From Acidobacteriota bacterium (GTDB lineage: Bacteria; Acidobacteriota; Terriglobia; Terriglobales; Acidobacteriaceae), in the NCBI GenBank assembly GCA_021779695.1, contig JAJYAE010000279.1, positions 1 through 5,926 of the forward strand: 5,926 nucleotides of DNA, in the 5' to 3' direction. The notes under the pieces are model-generated. The model was not told the DNA's origin. It was given only the letters and a program-made list of their open reading frames with translations, and did no database searches. The translations under genes were made by a program, and so were the position numbers. Shown here in pieces: positions 5,516-5,926 of this stretch. How positions within the stretch are numbered: the first letter of the stretch is position 1; each line of letters starts with the position of its first letter.

Positions 5516-5541
5516 ACATGGAATTCCCGAATCGGTCTAAT
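5513..5541 (+). promoter_or_regulatory. Sigma-70-type promoter for rph
   Basis: The -35 box TTTACA (5513-5518) and -10 box TCTAAT (5536-5541) each match 5 of 6 consensus bases and are separated by the ideal 17 bp. The predicted start near 5548 gives a leader of about 70 bases that includes the 5575-5595 inverted repeat. Confidence 0.6.
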
Positions 5542-5574
5542 CTGTTCCAAATCCGTCCATGCGGGTGGCCGTGT

Positions 5575-5595
5575 CCATTTCCGGAAAGGAAATGG
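5575..5595. repeat. Perfect 8-5-8 inverted repeat upstream of rph
   Basis: CCATTTCC (5575-5582) and GGAAATGG (5588-5595) are exact reverse complements with spacer GGAAA. It lies in the rph leader if transcription starts near 5548, where it could fold into a hairpin. It also lies over the -35 region of the second candidate promoter (TACAAT at 5606-5611), where it could be an operator. Confidence 0.5.
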
Positions 5596-5605
5596 GTCGG
5601 TACCC

Positions 5606-5611
5606 TACAAT
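5606..5611 (+). promoter_or_regulatory. -10 box TACAAT placed for a leaderless rph transcript
   Basis: TACAAT matches 5 of 6 consensus bases. If its last base is position -7, +1 falls on 5618, the A of the rph ATG. No -35 match is seen 17 bp upstream, and no Shine-Dalgarno sequence lies between it and the ATG, as expected for a leaderless start. Confidence 0.4.
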
Positions 5612-5617
5612 CCTTTT

Positions 5618-5926
5618 ATGCAAACCAAGGGTGCTTCCGGATTCTTCCGGCCGGGTGGGCGCGCCGCGGCGCAATTGCGGCCTTTGACGCTGACACCGGA
5701 TTTTGTGCGGACGGCCGAGGGCTCCGTCCTGGTCACGCTGGGGAACACACGCGTGCTGACCAATGCGACGATTGAGCAAGGTGTCCCGGGCTGGCGGCGT
5801 AACAGCGGCAAGGGCTGGGTGACGGCTGAATATGCGATGCTGCCGCGCTCGACGGTAACGCGGACACCGCGCGAGAGCGAGAAGGGCCGGATTGGCGGAC
5901 GGACGCACGAGATTCAGCGCCTGATT
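5618..5926 (+). CDS. rph: Ribonuclease PH, N-terminal part (3' end outside window)
   Basis: RNase PH is a phosphate-dependent 3'-5' exoribonuclease that trims tRNA precursors and forms a hexameric ring in the cytosol. The 103 residues in view run to the last base of the window without a stop. They carry the family's N-terminal signatures: [12 protein letters not shown] (11-22), [31 protein letters not shown] and [11 protein letters not shown] at the end. The metal-binding aspartates and the phosphate-binding Thr-Arg pair of the C-terminal half are outside the window. The start at ATG 5618 places the RPxGR motif at residue 11, slightly later than in many homologues, and no better start is seen. 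No Shine-Dalgarno sequence precedes the ATG; see the promoter entries for a possible leaderless start. It is transcribed divergently from the kinase operon across a 324-base gap. Confidence 0.95.
   Translation, partial: MQTKGASGFFRPGGRAAAQLRPLTLTPDFVRTAEGSVLVTLGNTRVLTNATIEQGVPGWRRNSGKGWVTAEYAMLPRSTVTRTPRESEKGRIGGRTHEIQRLI

Larger units (their letters stand above)
5294..5617. other. Divergent intergenic region between the kinase operon and rph
   Basis: No gene is supported in these 324 bases. The kinase-proximal half carries the sigma-54-like box and two dyads for the minus strand. The middle is AT-rich with direct repeats. The rph-proximal third carries a sigma-70 promoter, an inverted repeat and a second -10 box. 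Frames crossing the region show no recognisable protein. Confidence 0.8.

Noticed and set aside
5592..5690. Short upstream ORF starting ATG 5592 and overlapping the rph start
   Set aside because: It has no usable ribosome binding site spacing, its product is featureless, and the overlapping rph frame explains the composition.

Overview
The window looks like a chromosomal segment of an acidobacterium (Acidobacteriota, probably class Terriglobia). The evidence is moderately high GC, an RNase PH N-terminus of the kind I associate with that class, and a short degenerate receiver protein that I recall, without a search, from the same group. No mobile element, CRISPR array, tRNA or rRNA was seen.

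Layout: 1-882 (+) is the 3' part of clpC, the Clp unfoldase, ending at a strong terminator (899-933) that is symmetric enough to work on both strands. Converging on it from the minus strand are a possible tiny Glu/Arg/Gln-rich ORF (941-1096) and purU (1135-2001), formyltetrahydrofolate deformylase. Between purU and the next minus-strand gene, the 240 bases 2002-2241 hold no gene. They do hold a dense set of nested inverted repeats (2120-2230) and a terminator-like hairpin followed by five U (2073-2116). Read on the minus strand this could be a structured leader or attenuator for purU, or the 3' end of the upstream operon.

2242-5293 (-) is a signalling cassette read in the order soluble histidine kinase (4382-5293), NtrC-type sigma-54 activator (2857-4317), then a small protein with a degenerate receiver and a DHp-like tail (2242-2730). 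The kinase appears intact. The sigma-54 activator has all AAA+ and GAFTGA motifs, but Asn stands where the receiver's phospho-accepting Asp should be. The third protein keeps an Asp in beta-3 but lacks the acidic pair and the conserved Lys. The cassette therefore does not look like a standard kinase-to-regulator pair and may work by a non-canonical relay or by binding alone.

5294-5617 is a 324-base divergent intergenic region. For the minus strand it holds a sigma-54-like -24 box with two dyads upstream at enhancer distance. For the plus strand it holds a good sigma-70 promoter (5513-5541), an 8-5-8 inverted repeat, and a TACAAT box placed exactly so that transcription could start on the A of the rph ATG. 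rph (RNase PH) starts at 5618 and runs off the window end.

The housekeeping genes (clpC, purU, rph) concern protein quality control, one-carbon/purine metabolism and tRNA 3' maturation, and show no obvious functional link to the signalling cassette.
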